A DNA stretch of 64,000 nucleotides from Thermodesulfobacteriota bacterium (GTDB taxonomy: Bacteria; Desulfobacterota_D; UBA1144; Nemesobacterales; CSP1-2): NCBI GenBank assembly GCA_035559815.1, contig DATMAT010000063.1, forward strand, positions 1 through 64,000. The letters are read 5' to 3'. The notes below the pieces were generated by a model. It was not told the origin of the DNA, ran no database searches, and saw nothing but the letters and a program-made list of their open reading frames with translations. The translations under genes were made by a program, and so were the position numbers. Positions 1 through 9,575 of this stretch are shown piece after piece; position 1 is the stretch's first letter; each line of letters opens with the position of its first letter.

Positions 1-224
1 AAATTCCACCATGGTTCGATTCTAGTTGACGATCATATAGAGGAAGCATCTGTTGTTATTGAGTTTAAATTCCACCATGGTTCGATTCTAGTATTTGCCT
101 TGCTTCCATCTCAGCCTGATTTGTTCAAGTTTAAATTCCACCATGGTTCGATTCTAGTACCTTATTAGGGCCGGTATCGATTGTTATATGACAAGTTTAA
201 ATTCCACCATGGTTCGATTCTAGT
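1..224 (-). CRISPR. CRISPR array, type I-B, continuing beyond the left edge
   Basis: Three complete identical 30-base repeats lie at 63-92, 129-158 and 195-224. A fourth at 1-26 lacks its first four bases because of the window edge. The three spacers (27-62, 93-128, 159-194) are each 36 bases, so the period is 66. The plus strand reads GTTTAAATTCCACCATGG at the start of each repeat. The minus strand therefore ends in ATTTAAAC, which resembles the ATTGAAAC 5' handle of type I crRNAs. This, and the cas2 gene 106 bases away, indicates transcription on the minus strand with the leader at 225-330. No spacer matches anything I could see elsewhere in the window. Confidence 0.97.
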
Positions 225-330
225 CCTAGTTCTAACTTGCTGATACCAATCGAAAAACTTAAAAATTTTAGCCTGCTTTTTAAGTCGCTCGTCAAAATGC
301 ATAAAACCCCAGTCCACGACTAAAAACCCT
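225..330 (-). promoter_or_regulatory. CRISPR leader with promoter candidate
   Basis: This AT-rich, gene-free stretch separates cas2 from the first repeat, where a leader is expected. Read on the minus strand it contains TTGACG (plus 290-295) and TAAAAT (plus 265-270), separated by 19 bases. The spacing is slightly long for a sigma-70 promoter, so the assignment is tentative. The leader-proximal repeat at 195-224 is identical to the others, consistent with an intact integration end. I saw no longer coding sequence here; a 60-codon minus-strand reading frame that enters the array is an artefact of the repeats. Confidence 0.5.
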
Positions 331-591
331 TCATATAATCGTTCCAATCTCCTTCTTCTCCAACCCTATGATATCCCGTGCTAACCACTTTGATTCCATC
401 GCATAGATTATAACAGAGTCCTCATTAGACTTAATAATATCCTTGATCTCATGTTTTAATCTTTCCAATTGGGAATCACTGAGTTCTCCCTCGAAAACAG
501 AGTTCTGCACCCAGTTTAGATACTTCCTGAGCAACTTAAGCATCTTATTGACCCGCTTCACATTTACATCATAAACCATTATGTAGTACAT
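331..591 (-). CDS. cas2: CRISPR-associated endoribonuclease/integration factor Cas2
   Basis: The 86-residue product has the length and ferredoxin-like start of Cas2, with the conserved Asp near residue 8 in the motif YDVN and a hydrophobic strand VIIYAM near residue 60. Cas2 forms the Cas1-Cas2 integrase that inserts new spacers at the leader end. It is the last gene of the cas operon, starts 4 bases after the cas1 stop and lies 106 bases from the array. Family assignment rests on length, motif and position beside cas1. Confidence 0.93.
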   Translation of the reverse strand: MYYIMVYDVNVKRVNKMLKLLRKYLNWVQNSVFEGELSDSQLERLKHEIKDIIKSNEDSVIIYAMESKWLARDIIGLEKKEIGTII

Positions 592-595
592 AGCT

Positions 596-1630
596 TCACC
601 ACCACATTCTAAATCCTTTAAATTCTTCTTCTCCTAGAATATGCTTAACTAGCTTATAACACTCCAACTTTATCAACTGACGATAGCTCACATTCCGCTT
701 AAGGCTCGGATGCTTTACTGTGGTTTTTAGCTTCTCGTCAAATTGCTCCGTAAAAGTTCTTCTTCCCTTCTCGTTCAGATAACAAAATTCCAAATTGCTC
801 TCAAAGTGATTCTCGCGAATTTGGTTATGGTTAATCATGCTAAAAATCAGCCTATCAACCAGGAGCGGCTTAAATATCTCGGCTAAATCCAAACTCAAAG
901 AGAAACGCTTTGTACTCGGCTGGTGCAAGTAACTTATAGCCGGATTGAGCTGTGTTTTATAAATCTCGCTTAAAGCAGTTGCATATACCATAGAATTACC
1001 AAATGAAATAAGCGCATTTATGGGATTATCCGGCGGCATTCTAGTGCGCTTATCGAATAGGAACGTTTCAGATTTTAGAATCTTATTCCAGGCCTCGAAG
1101 TAACGCTTGTGGATTTGCCCCTCAAATCCCATGAGTTCCTCTATTGATCTTGAACTGCCCATCTCTCTGTTTTTATTCTCTATATGCGAAATGAAACCGC
1201 TCAGGTCTCCGTACCTGCGCTCATAATACTTCAGGTTTTTGAGTATGTTGTGATTTGAAGATTGTATGATTTCCTGCGCTATGGCAAAGCGCAGGCCTGG
1301 ATCTACGTAATGTGATACCTGCTTTACTAAAATATGGCCCGAAACCGCGTACTCCCTTGGATAAAAAGTTCCCGTGTAGTAGCCGTAGTAGTTAAAGAAA
1401 TGAATCGGTATATGATTTTGTCCGAGAAAGTTTATAACTTTATTATTCAGGTCAACTTCACCAAAAAGGTAGATCGAATCTATCGTCTCTACCGGAACCG
1501 CGCGCCTGTTTGCAGGCTTTGATTCCTTTTCTTCTTGGGATTCGTCGTTAGAATCGCCATATTCGAAAAAGACCGTGTTATCCTTTCTCCTTATCCGCCC
1601 GTTGCTAAAGATATAGAACGGTTTTTCCAT
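596..1630 (-). CDS. cas1: CRISPR integrase Cas1 (type I-B)
   Basis: The 344-residue protein matches Cas1 in length and layout. It has an N-terminal beta domain beginning FYIFSNGRIRRKDNT and a helical C-terminal domain with the metal ligands Glu170 (GFEG), His236 (YLHQP) and the DLAEIFKP segment at 248-255. Cas1 is the catalytic subunit that joins prespacers to the array. Residues 25-40 form an acidic, charged stretch that looks longer than the usual loop. The gene follows cas4 after a 135-base gap holding two repeat copies, the widest gap within the cas operon. Confidence 0.96.
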   Translation of the reverse strand: MEKPFYIFSNGRIRRKDNTVFFEYGDSNDESQEEKESKPANRRAVPVETIDSIYLFGEVDLNNKVINFLGQNHIPIHFFNYYGYYTGTFYPREYAVSGHILVKQVSHYVDPGLRFAIAQEIIQSSNHNILKNLKYYERRYGDLSGFISHIENKNREMGSSRSIEELMGFEGQIHKRYFEAWNKILKSETFLFDKRTRMPPDNPINALISFGNSMVYATALSEIYKTQLNPAISYLHQPSTKRFSLSLDLAEIFKPLLVDRLIFSMINHNQIRENHFESNLEFCYLNEKGRRTFTEQFDEKLKTTVKHPSLKRNVSYRQLIKLECYKLVKHILGEEEFKGFRMWW

Positions 1631-1647
1631 TTAAACCATCCATTTTA

Positions 1648-1752
1648 ACCACAAAGGCACCAAGACACGAAGTTTTGTATTAGGAATTCAGTGGCCATAA
1701 GAAAACCTTGTGTTCATAAATTTTTCTTTGTGCCTTAGTGACTTCGTGGTGG
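1648..1752. repeat. Inverted pair of a dispersed intergenic repeat in the cas4-cas1 gap
   Basis: Positions 1648-1673 on the minus strand read CTTCGTGTCTTGGTGCCTTT, and 1726-1752 on the plus strand read CTTTGTGCCTTAGTGACTTC. They are opposite-facing copies of the same unit, roughly 26 bases each. A third copy lies at 38657-38680, in front of an alpha/beta hydrolase gene. Many bacterial genomes carry such dispersed units between genes. The pair may form a stem in the cas mRNA, since it sits inside a transcribed operon. Confidence 0.75.
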
Positions 1753-1765
1753 AGTCTACAAAAAT

Positions 1766-2275
1766 CTACACCCAGCAAAATTCAAAATAACTGCACGACC
1801 TGCAGGCCGGAATTCTTACTTTCTCTGGGATCTCATCCCTCGGAAGAATCTCTTCGATTTCCTTTATCACTTCTTTTAGATACTCCCTGTCCGAGTCGAT
1901 AAGCTCAATGAGTTCGCGCTTATGAAACTTGGGATAGTTTATCTCCGCCCTAAATCCCTGGACGCCCTTTGATTCAAGAAAATAGAGGTAATACTTCACC
2001 TGCCAAAGGTGTGCTTCTTCGAGTTTATCCGACTTTTTTACCTCATGAATGACCTTGTTCCTGAAATCAATCCAATCAATCGAGATCATTTCGTCAATTT
2101 TAATTTCTTTCTTTTGGCGGTCGTAGGAAATCTCAGATAACAACCTCCCGAGTGCAACCGTGTCAGACTCTGTTTCAAAATTTATCTGATGCGCAAAAAG
2201 CCACAGCTTCCGTTTGCAGACGAAGTAGTAGTTAACGAGGGTTCCGGTGTGTTTTAGCTGCTGGTCCAGGGTCAT
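1766..2275 (-). CDS. cas4: CRISPR-associated exonuclease Cas4
   Basis: The 169-residue protein has the four cysteines that hold the iron-sulphur cluster of Cas4: Cys20 (FVCKRKLW) and Cys158, Cys161 and Cys167 at the C-terminus. Between them lies a RecB-like nuclease core with IDWIDF and the EVKKSDK motif. Cas4 trims prespacers and sets their PAM orientation together with Cas1-Cas2. Its start overlaps the cas3 stop by 4 bases, so the two are probably translationally coupled. A stand-alone Cas4 between cas3 and cas1 is the standard I-B order. Confidence 0.95.
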   Translation of the reverse strand: MTLDQQLKHTGTLVNYYFVCKRKLWLFAHQINFETESDTVALGRLLSEISYDRQKKEIKIDEMISIDWIDFRNKVIHEVKKSDKLEEAHLWQVKYYLYFLESKGVQGFRAEINYPKFHKRELIELIDSDREYLKEVIKEIEEILPRDEIPEKVRIPACRSCSYFEFCWV

Positions 2276-5190
2276 ATTATGTTGCTTTCTGCATCCTCAG
2301 TTTCTTGATTTTCCTTATTATCGCTCTCTCCGGTCTTACTTTTGCTCTCTCTAATGCCCAAGCTCTCATCATATTGAACTGGAAGGGCAAAAATGCCCGA
2401 CAGCCATCTTTTAAGTTTCCTTTCAAAGTCATCTTGTTTGTAATTCCTGTATCCATAGATCTTTCCTAATTTTTCAAGGATTTCCTCAATATCATTGTTA
2501 TTCAACTTTTCAAAAACTTTATAAAACACCCAATCATCGGGGGATAGGTTCTTGCGATGTTTAAAATAACCATCTGAAACGACAAACTGTGAAAGGACTT
2601 GCTTTTTAAAAAGTGTGAAAAGATGCTTTGACTCTTTTATTTCATCACTTTTGAAAAATTCTTTAATCTTTTTTATGAAATCACTGACTTTACTTTCAGG
2701 TATAAGCTGAATATCGTAAATCTCTCTAAAGATTTTGTGTGCCTCCTCTTTCCTGTCCGACATAAAGCCAGCGTCTAAGATGTCTAAAGTTTTCCTGAAT
2801 TCACTCAAATAGCTGTGGTCATCCGGCAAGGATAAATAAAGCAGTTTGACCATCTCGTACTTATCGTATTCGGATAGGGCGGCGTAAGGGTTCTTGAGTT
2901 GTTGATGCGGCAAAACTAGCTTTTTCTTCTTGCCTTTTGCAGGCTGCTTAACCTCACCTAAAAGCTCATCTAGGATTTCATTTGTATCTTTTTTCTCCAT
3001 ACTCTTCAGCCAATCTTTTAAATTTTGAGGTTCAAGACTTTTCCGGTCGCTACACTCCTTTAGAATCTTCAAACTTAAAAGTAGAAGGTCTTTATCATAG
3101 AAGTTGGCATTTCCCGATTCCAAACCATTTTCAAAAGTCCAAACGGTAACATTAGTCTCGGACTGTTCAAATCCATTTCCATAATTTTTAAACTCAACGG
3201 TACTTTTCGCTTGCTCATCGTAACGATAACGATATTCAACAACTTCACCTTCAGGATTGTGTTTGATACGTCTTAACACCCTTCCCATCCTCTGAACAAG
3301 CGCATCGAGAGGTGCGATTTCTGTAAATAGCACATCCGCATCAATGTCTAAAGATGCTTCGACAACTTGAGTCGCAATGAGGATTCTAGGTTGATTTCCA
3401 TTCAGAGATTTCGGATTCTTGAATTCGGCTGCAAGAACCTTTTCATTATTTTCCCTATCCTTCAATGTAAATCGGGAATGAATAAGATAGACAGGAGTAT
3501 TTCCAGCTAGCCTTTTAACCTGATCGTATAAGTCTTGAGCCATTCTAACTGTGTTTAAGATTACAAGAACTCTTTTGTTTCCTTTAGCTTCTTGAATAAC
3601 TCGCCAACTAATTCTTTGGATGATTTGCTCCAGTTGCTCATCTGAAAGTTCAAACAGCGACTTTTTCGTGTCCCCTACACCTTCAACTCTCACAAGTTCA
3701 ATCTTATGCTTCTTCAAATTGCTAAAATTTCTTTTACTTTCCTTTTTGTCGGTGTAGACATCGACTATCCTATAATCTGCTTTTTTAATCCTTTTCTCTA
3801 ATTCCTCTTTCACAAACTTCGGCAATGTAGCCGTCATAAGAAGAAACTTCCCACCCATAAGGACCATATCCTCTATAAATTTCACAATGATAGCGGCGGA
3901 TTTGGGATTGTAAGCCTGCACCTCGTCAATCACAAGACGTGAATAAGACATAGTAGCATAGGTTTTCTCATAAGATGGGGGCTTTAGAGCATAGGGGAAG
4001 AACTGGTCGCCAGTCGAAACAATTACAGGATGAGAAAGCTGGCGGGCAAAATCGTAAACCTTTAAACTGTCTGTTTCGGCTCCGTCCCCTAGAAGATAGA
4101 CATCCGCATCGGAGTGAAGCAATCCTGTTTTCTCTTCTGTGAAGATGTTTTTTGCCCTCTTAAATATTTGATTCACAGCCGAACGGAGCGGCAGTGTGTA
4201 GAAGAACTTATCTCCATTCGACCAGAGGAAAGCAAACTCGGTTTTTCCGTAGCCAGTGGGAGCAATTAGGATAACGCTTTTATCTTTACAATCTTTTACT
4301 TTATCTACTTGCCATATTGAAGCGTTTGGGCTTGATGATTTGTCCTTAATGTATTTCTCGACTTCTTCTTCCAGTTTGTTATCTAAACCTGAGATCTCGA
4401 TTTTATTCGTGTCTTCGTTCTCTTCTTCGCAGAATGAAGCAAAGTGGTCTGAGCGCATGAGCAAACCGCTTATTAATATCCATTTCTTTTTCTCTTCTTT
4501 TGATAGTTCAGCACGTTGTGGTAGAAGAGTATTTAAGTAGGGTGGCATAACGTAATGAGCCAAAGACAAGCCGTTTACAATCCCGCTTGCCCATTCCTCA
4601 TTAAAGAGGATATAGTCTTTCGGGTTGAATCCGTCTTGAAAGTTCTCAAATTCACTCGCTAGGTTTTCAAATAGTGCTTCTCGAAATGACCTATGTTCAA
4701 TTAGTTTGCTAAGAAATTCACACAAATCTTTATCACTCCAGTTGATAAGCTGGTCAAAGTTGCCGCGCCAGTGGTGAAATGCCACAGCGGAGTAAATAAA
4801 CTGAGTAAGGTGTTCTAATTCTTCTTGGGTAGGTTTTACATTCTTTAACTGTTCATTTATCTTCTCTCCATCCATCCAGAAGACTGAAAAAAGAGAATGT
4901 GGAATATTATTGTAGGGATAAAGAGGTTTGTAATCAATGTTTCCGAGGGTTCTTTGCTGAAATGCAGGAAGAACTTTTCCGAAGTCATGGCACATTATGG
5001 CAATCTGGATTGCCAGTTTTACTGCTTCATCTATGTGTTTGTCAGGGAGGTTTTTAGAATTAGAGAGATTTTCAAAGGCATCCCAAACATCACGAGTATG
5101 TTCCTTGAGATATATTTCACCTTTCTCCTGACTATCTGTTTCTTTATGCTTTTTGATGCTTTTAGCCAGGATTCTATGTGGTCGATCCAT
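2272..5190 (-). CDS. cas3: CRISPR-associated nuclease-helicase Cas3 (HD + SF2 helicase)
   Basis: The 972-residue protein combines both Cas3 activities. The HD nuclease domain occupies about residues 25-250, with His31, the His68-Asp69 pair in MCHDFGK, and further histidines in NIPHSLF and AFHHWRG. The helicase domain has Walker A APTGYGKTEF near residue 310, the DEVQ box near 420, TATLP near 453 and QRMGRVLRR near 635. Cas3 is recruited by the R-looped Cascade complex and degrades the target. The ORF overlaps cas5 by 17 bases and cas4 by 4. The C-terminal 250 residues are charged and poorly conserved in appearance. Confidence 0.96.
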   Translation of the reverse strand: MDRPHRILAKSIKKHKETDSQEKGEIYLKEHTRDVWDAFENLSNSKNLPDKHIDEAVKLAIQIAIMCHDFGKVLPAFQQRTLGNIDYKPLYPYNNIPHSLFSVFWMDGEKINEQLKNVKPTQEELEHLTQFIYSAVAFHHWRGNFDQLINWSDKDLCEFLSKLIEHRSFREALFENLASEFENFQDGFNPKDYILFNEEWASGIVNGLSLAHYVMPPYLNTLLPQRAELSKEEKKKWILISGLLMRSDHFASFCEEENEDTNKIEISGLDNKLEEEVEKYIKDKSSSPNASIWQVDKVKDCKDKSVILIAPTGYGKTEFAFLWSNGDKFFYTLPLRSAVNQIFKRAKNIFTEEKTGLLHSDADVYLLGDGAETDSLKVYDFARQLSHPVIVSTGDQFFPYALKPPSYEKTYATMSYSRLVIDEVQAYNPKSAAIIVKFIEDMVLMGGKFLLMTATLPKFVKEELEKRIKKADYRIVDVYTDKKESKRNFSNLKKHKIELVRVEGVGDTKKSLFELSDEQLEQIIQRISWRVIQEAKGNKRVLVILNTVRMAQDLYDQVKRLAGNTPVYLIHSRFTLKDRENNEKVLAAEFKNPKSLNGNQPRILIATQVVEASLDIDADVLFTEIAPLDALVQRMGRVLRRIKHNPEGEVVEYRYRYDEQAKSTVEFKNYGNGFEQSETNVTVWTFENGLESGNANFYDKDLLLLSLKILKECSDRKSLEPQNLKDWLKSMEKKDTNEILDELLGEVKQPAKGKKKKLVLPHQQLKNPYAALSEYDKYEMVKLLYLSLPDDHSYLSEFRKTLDILDAGFMSDRKEEAHKIFREIYDIQLIPESKVSDFIKKIKEFFKSDEIKESKHLFTLFKKQVLSQFVVSDGYFKHRKNLSPDDWVFYKVFEKLNNNDIEEILEKLGKIYGYRNYKQDDFERKLKRWLSGIFALPVQYDESLGIRESKSKTGESDNKENQETEDAESNII

Positions 5191-5998
5191 TATCCCGTCT
5201 TCCTGAGAAAAATACAGGCATTCTGATTTTCACGTTGTTTTCTTCAAATTCGTCAAAGTAACCTTTTAGTCCGATAATCTTTCCATCATTTAAGAAAGCG
5301 TCTTCGTACTCAAAGTTTCTGACGCCGTTGGTTAATTTATAGAAGGTTGGCACTCTGTAGCGGAGCCCCGGTGTTTGCCCATTGCGAACATAATGTTTAG
5401 GTATCCAGAAAAAGTTGCGGTAATTGCCGTCTTGGATTTTTTCTTTGTATTCTAGTTCAAAAATACTAGATATTTCCTCAAAAACTATCCAATCCTCCGC
5501 TCTTCCCAAATGGATGGGATAAAGACGTTGTGTAGGATTCTCTAAACTGGTTTTTATCTTTTTTAAAAAAACTTCATCATTGTTTGCCAGGTAAATGAAC
5601 AGTTTTACCTCACTAAGAATGTCAATTAGAACAGGGCTTTGACCACCTATATGTTCGATATGACCGTTGATTTCTCTGATATTTGTAGAGCCAAACCTTA
5701 TTATATGACTGTCTTTGGAAAGATTTCTAAGCCACGTGTATTCAGTTGTTTTGCTTTCAAACCTTCCGGCTATGGAGATTTTTAGTTCTTTTAATTTCTT
5801 ATAATTCGCATCTTCTTTAGGTTCCCCTTGTGTCTTCAGATTCCTTATTCCCAACACATTGCATAAAAGTCCAATCACTGTAGAGTAAGGCGGGATGGGG
5901 TAAGTATGTCTCCGTTGATAGGTAAACGGAACACGATAGTGTGCTTGTGGTTGGTAGATTCTTATACGTAAGGCTTTTGTGGTTGACTCTTTATTCAT
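5174..5998 (-). CDS. cas5: Cascade subunit Cas5 (Cas5t/Cas5b)
   Basis: The 274-residue protein starts with a RAMP-type strand followed by QAHYRVPFTYQRRHTYPIPP and PYSTVIGLLCN, the N-terminal signature of Cas5 proteins. Cas5 caps the 5' handle of the crRNA and contacts the large subunit. The gene follows cas7 after 24 bases and overlaps cas3. It has no sign of the Cas6-like catalysis seen in Cas5c, and a separate cas6 is present, so a structural role is expected. Confidence 0.93.
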   Translation of the reverse strand: MNKESTTKALRIRIYQPQAHYRVPFTYQRRHTYPIPPYSTVIGLLCNVLGIRNLKTQGEPKEDANYKKLKELKISIAGRFESKTTEYTWLRNLSKDSHIIRFGSTNIREINGHIEHIGGQSPVLIDILSEVKLFIYLANNDEVFLKKIKTSLENPTQRLYPIHLGRAEDWIVFEEISSIFELEYKEKIQDGNYRNFFWIPKHYVRNGQTPGLRYRVPTFYKLTNGVRNFEYEDAFLNDGKIIGLKGYFDEFEENNVKIRMPVFFSGRRDNGSTT

Positions 5999-6022
5999 TG
6001 CAAGATTTGCCTAATTTTTTCT

Positions 6023-7132
<1,110 letters not shown>

Positions 7133-7675
7133 TCATTCTTCTTGCTCTCCTAACACACCACTTAAGAAGGAAAGAATAAGCACTTTGAATAATTCATCTG
7201 AGTAAACGGGTTTGAATGCTTCAGCTAAGTCTAGGCGGAATTGGAGTTTGAATGACCAGAAGATTCTCAAGAGTCCATAAAAAACTTCATCTCTTTTACC
7301 AAGCCTAGTTAATTCCATAAGGCGATAGCCTTGCCGTTTTACAAATACTTCCTTCAATTCGTTCTTTTTCTTACTCTGCTCACTAGTATCCTTTTCTGAA
7401 GGAGTTACCAGACTATAGCCGTATTTTCTCAATGATTCGGCTAGATCGCTTGTGTTCTCATAAGATACTTGTTTGTATAATCTGTAAATACCTTTATCTT
7501 GAGGCTTTGCCTCTTTTGCCCATTCAAGCAAGCTTTGAAGTTTTTTATAATTAGCTTTTAACTCCTTTATTCCTTTACCGAAATCATCTTTTGTTATTGA
7601 ACCGTTCCTTATTTTGCTTTCTAAATCCGCGAAGATTTGTTCAAGTGTCTCATTTCGATTGGTTTCTGTACTCAT
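7133..7675 (-). CDS. Separate Cas8b C-terminal/small-subunit (Cas11-like) protein candidate
   Basis: This 180-residue protein is predicted from composition to be almost all helical and charged. Its C-terminus has a hydrophobic helix run with GLLRIFWSFKL and FKVLILSFLSG. The start overlaps the stop of the preceding Cas8b-like gene by 4 bases. In type I-B the large subunit Cas8b is usually one polypeptide of about 500-600 residues whose C-terminal helical bundle can also be made separately as the small subunit Cas11. The 377-residue neighbour plus this 180-residue protein add up to that length. I infer that this gene is a split-off C-terminal domain acting as Cas11. An unrelated accessory factor remains possible. 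Confidence 0.6.
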   Translation of the reverse strand: MSTETNRNETLEQIFADLESKIRNGSITKDDFGKGIKELKANYKKLQSLLEWAKEAKPQDKGIYRLYKQVSYENTSDLAESLRKYGYSLVTPSEKDTSEQSKKKNELKEVFVKRQGYRLMELTRLGKRDEVFYGLLRIFWSFKLQFRLDLAEAFKPVYSDELFKVLILSFLSGVLGEQEE

Positions 7676-8805
7676 AGGATTACCTCTTTTTTGTTTTTCT
7701 CTTCAATTGATGCATAAAGTTTGAGCATTTTTTGGGCTACTAAAAATGGTTTACTTCTATTTGTTGATAACCTAAGATAGTCATTCAAAAACTCCTTCTC
7801 ACTTTTATTTCGTTCATTGAAAGGTTTTAAACCAATTCTCAACATCCTATATGCATCCTCCACCAATTTTGTAAGCTTTCCATCTAACACAATATTTAGC
7901 ACCTTGAACTCACCTATACTATTCAAAAGGTTTGCAATTTCCTTATCCGAAAGAATTCTGATGATTTCATAAGGCAAACTAAAAAAATCTATTTCAACTT
8001 TGTAATCCTGGTTTGGGTTACCTGTATTTGCAACTTTTTTCCTGTATTTGCTCACGACCTCAATATTCATTCCTGTCCATTCGCCAAGCGTAGCCTGTAT
8101 TTTGGTGGCGTATTCGATAACGCTCATGCCGAGTATCTGCCTTACATCTTTTGCTCCTTGCTTGGTGTAAATATCTCCAAGAAATTTATTGAGGTGATAC
8201 ATCACTTTAAAAGATGGAGCATTTATGAAGATTTGGGAGTTATCTTGAAGTGTTGTGAGGGCAAGGTGGTGGTGGACGATTATAAAACTACATAGATAAC
8301 ATATAGGAATACTTGAATTCAAATTCCAAAAGCCATTGGGAAACTTTTGAGAAGGCGCTATATCATTATGAAATCTTACATCCAACTTGGTTATACCCTC
8401 TAAAAACTTGGATAGTCCTTGATTTTTAAGAAAATCTATTTCAGCTTGGTCAAAACTGAATTTTTGAAGACATAATCCACAGTTTATATTGCTATTCTCT
8501 CGAATATTCCTCAGGGATTTTACAAAGTGGGGAAAAGCATCTTTCCAACTTGATTGTAAATAATTTCTATAAATCGGTGCGTTTCCAATTATTGATGAAA
8601 TTTTGTCTTCTGAGAAATATCTTCTCTTAACATCTAATTCATCAAATAGTTGAGCTTCTATATGAGCTCTGCCATCTGTATCTAAATAAGTCTTGTCTAA
8701 TTGATTTTCGATAATCTCGATAGACCGAACGAACCCCACCACTCCCGCATTGTAAAGCCAGTTTGATGGGTAAAGAGTTATTTTGTTTTCCTTCTCTTCA
8801 TTCAT
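7672..8805 (-). CDS. cas8b: Cascade large subunit Cas8b (Cst1-like), short form
   Basis: The 377-residue protein opens with YPSNWLYNAGVVGFVRSIE, which I recognise as the Cst1-type large-subunit signature. It has paired cysteines (CGLCLQKF near residue 108 and CYLCSF near 171), consistent with the zinc-binding knuckle of this family. The large subunit recognises the PAM and recruits Cas3. It is shorter than usual for Cas8b, and the missing C-terminal part seems to be encoded by the next gene. A GGGAGAT Shine-Dalgarno precedes the ATG, which overlaps the cas6 stop by 4 bases. Confidence 0.85.
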   Translation of the reverse strand: MNEEKENKITLYPSNWLYNAGVVGFVRSIEIIENQLDKTYLDTDGRAHIEAQLFDELDVKRRYFSEDKISSIIGNAPIYRNYLQSSWKDAFPHFVKSLRNIRENSNINCGLCLQKFSFDQAEIDFLKNQGLSKFLEGITKLDVRFHNDIAPSQKFPNGFWNLNSSIPICYLCSFIIVHHHLALTTLQDNSQIFINAPSFKVMYHLNKFLGDIYTKQGAKDVRQILGMSVIEYATKIQATLGEWTGMNIEVVSKYRKKVANTGNPNQDYKVEIDFFSLPYEIIRILSDKEIANLLNSIGEFKVLNIVLDGKLTKLVEDAYRMLRIGLKPFNERNKSEKEFLNDYLRLSTNRSKPFLVAQKMLKLYASIEEKNKKEVIL

Positions 8806-9575
8806 ATCTCCCTCACCACCTCAACCATCCCGAAGCCCTGTCCACGTCTCGAGCCGAGACCAACTAGGTTTATAAGGTTTAGAATGCCTGGGTCTGATTT
8901 CAGAGAAAAAGTACCAACAAATCCCGGGAGCTTTAGCCCCATGTGTTTGATGACGAGTTTCCTTAACTTGATAGGATTGAATATAACCTCGGTGGCGTCA
9001 TTCAAGCTGAGGAGATTCCGACAAAGCTCATCCATATTGAACTTGAAGGCTTCCTCAAAATCGTTATCTCCCTCAAAGTTGAAGCACTTCGGACAAACAT
9101 AGTGTCTTTCATTTTTGTGACTTCTTATGAGTATAGGAGAGATGGTCCTGAGAATAACCTCATTTTTCTCCAGTCTTTTAGGCTTGATGATGTCGTTATG
9201 TTCTACCCTAAATGTAACATTGCGTATTGGGAATTCCTTAGTTTTCAAGAGATGGTTATAAACCATGATGAGTATGTCCGGATGGTTGCTGCTGAATTTA
9301 AACTCTATTGGGCTTTTGAAAAAAAGCTCATCGTTTTCTACCCTCACTTCATTTCCAAAAGATACGGCAAATGTATAGGGCTTTACCGTCCTTTTTTCAA
9401 AGAGGGTTTTGTAAAGCTCTGGAGCCGAGCTTTCTATCGCCCCCTTGATGATAGACATGAATCCTTCTCTGAAATCAACTTTAAGAGAAGCGGTTTCCGA
9501 GTGTTCGTTGACGGCCGATAATCTGGATACCAGCACTAAACCAAAATCATTTGACGAATTCATGGCAGTGGTCAA
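8802..9575 (-). CDS. cas6: crRNA-processing endoribonuclease Cas6
   Basis: The 257-residue product ends with the glycine-rich loop LVGLGSRRGQGFGMVEVV typical of Cas6 and has two ferredoxin-like halves. Cas6 cuts each repeat to leave the 8-base handle. I use the TTG at 9575: a GGAGG on the minus strand lies 8 bases before it, while the ATG at 9563 lies too far from that site. The TTG overlaps the TGA stop of a 51-codon ORF, suggesting coupled translation. A CPKC motif near residue 150 is an extra feature of unknown use. Confidence 0.92.
   Translation of the reverse strand: MTTAMNSSNDFGLVLVSRLSAVNEHSETASLKVDFREGFMSIIKGAIESSAPELYKTLFEKRTVKPYTFAVSFGNEVRVENDELFFKSPIEFKFSSNHPDILIMVYNHLLKTKEFPIRNVTFRVEHNDIIKPKRLEKNEVILRTISPILIRSHKNERHYVCPKCFNFEGDNDFEEAFKFNMDELCRNLLSLNDATEVIFNPIKLRKLVIKHMGLKLPGFVGTFSLKSDPGILNLINLVGLGSRRGQGFGMVEVVREI

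Noticed and set aside
165-347. 60-codon minus-strand frame across the CRISPR leader and first repeats
   Set aside because: Its end lies in cas2 and its body in the leader and repeats; the codons follow the repeat pattern, not a protein.
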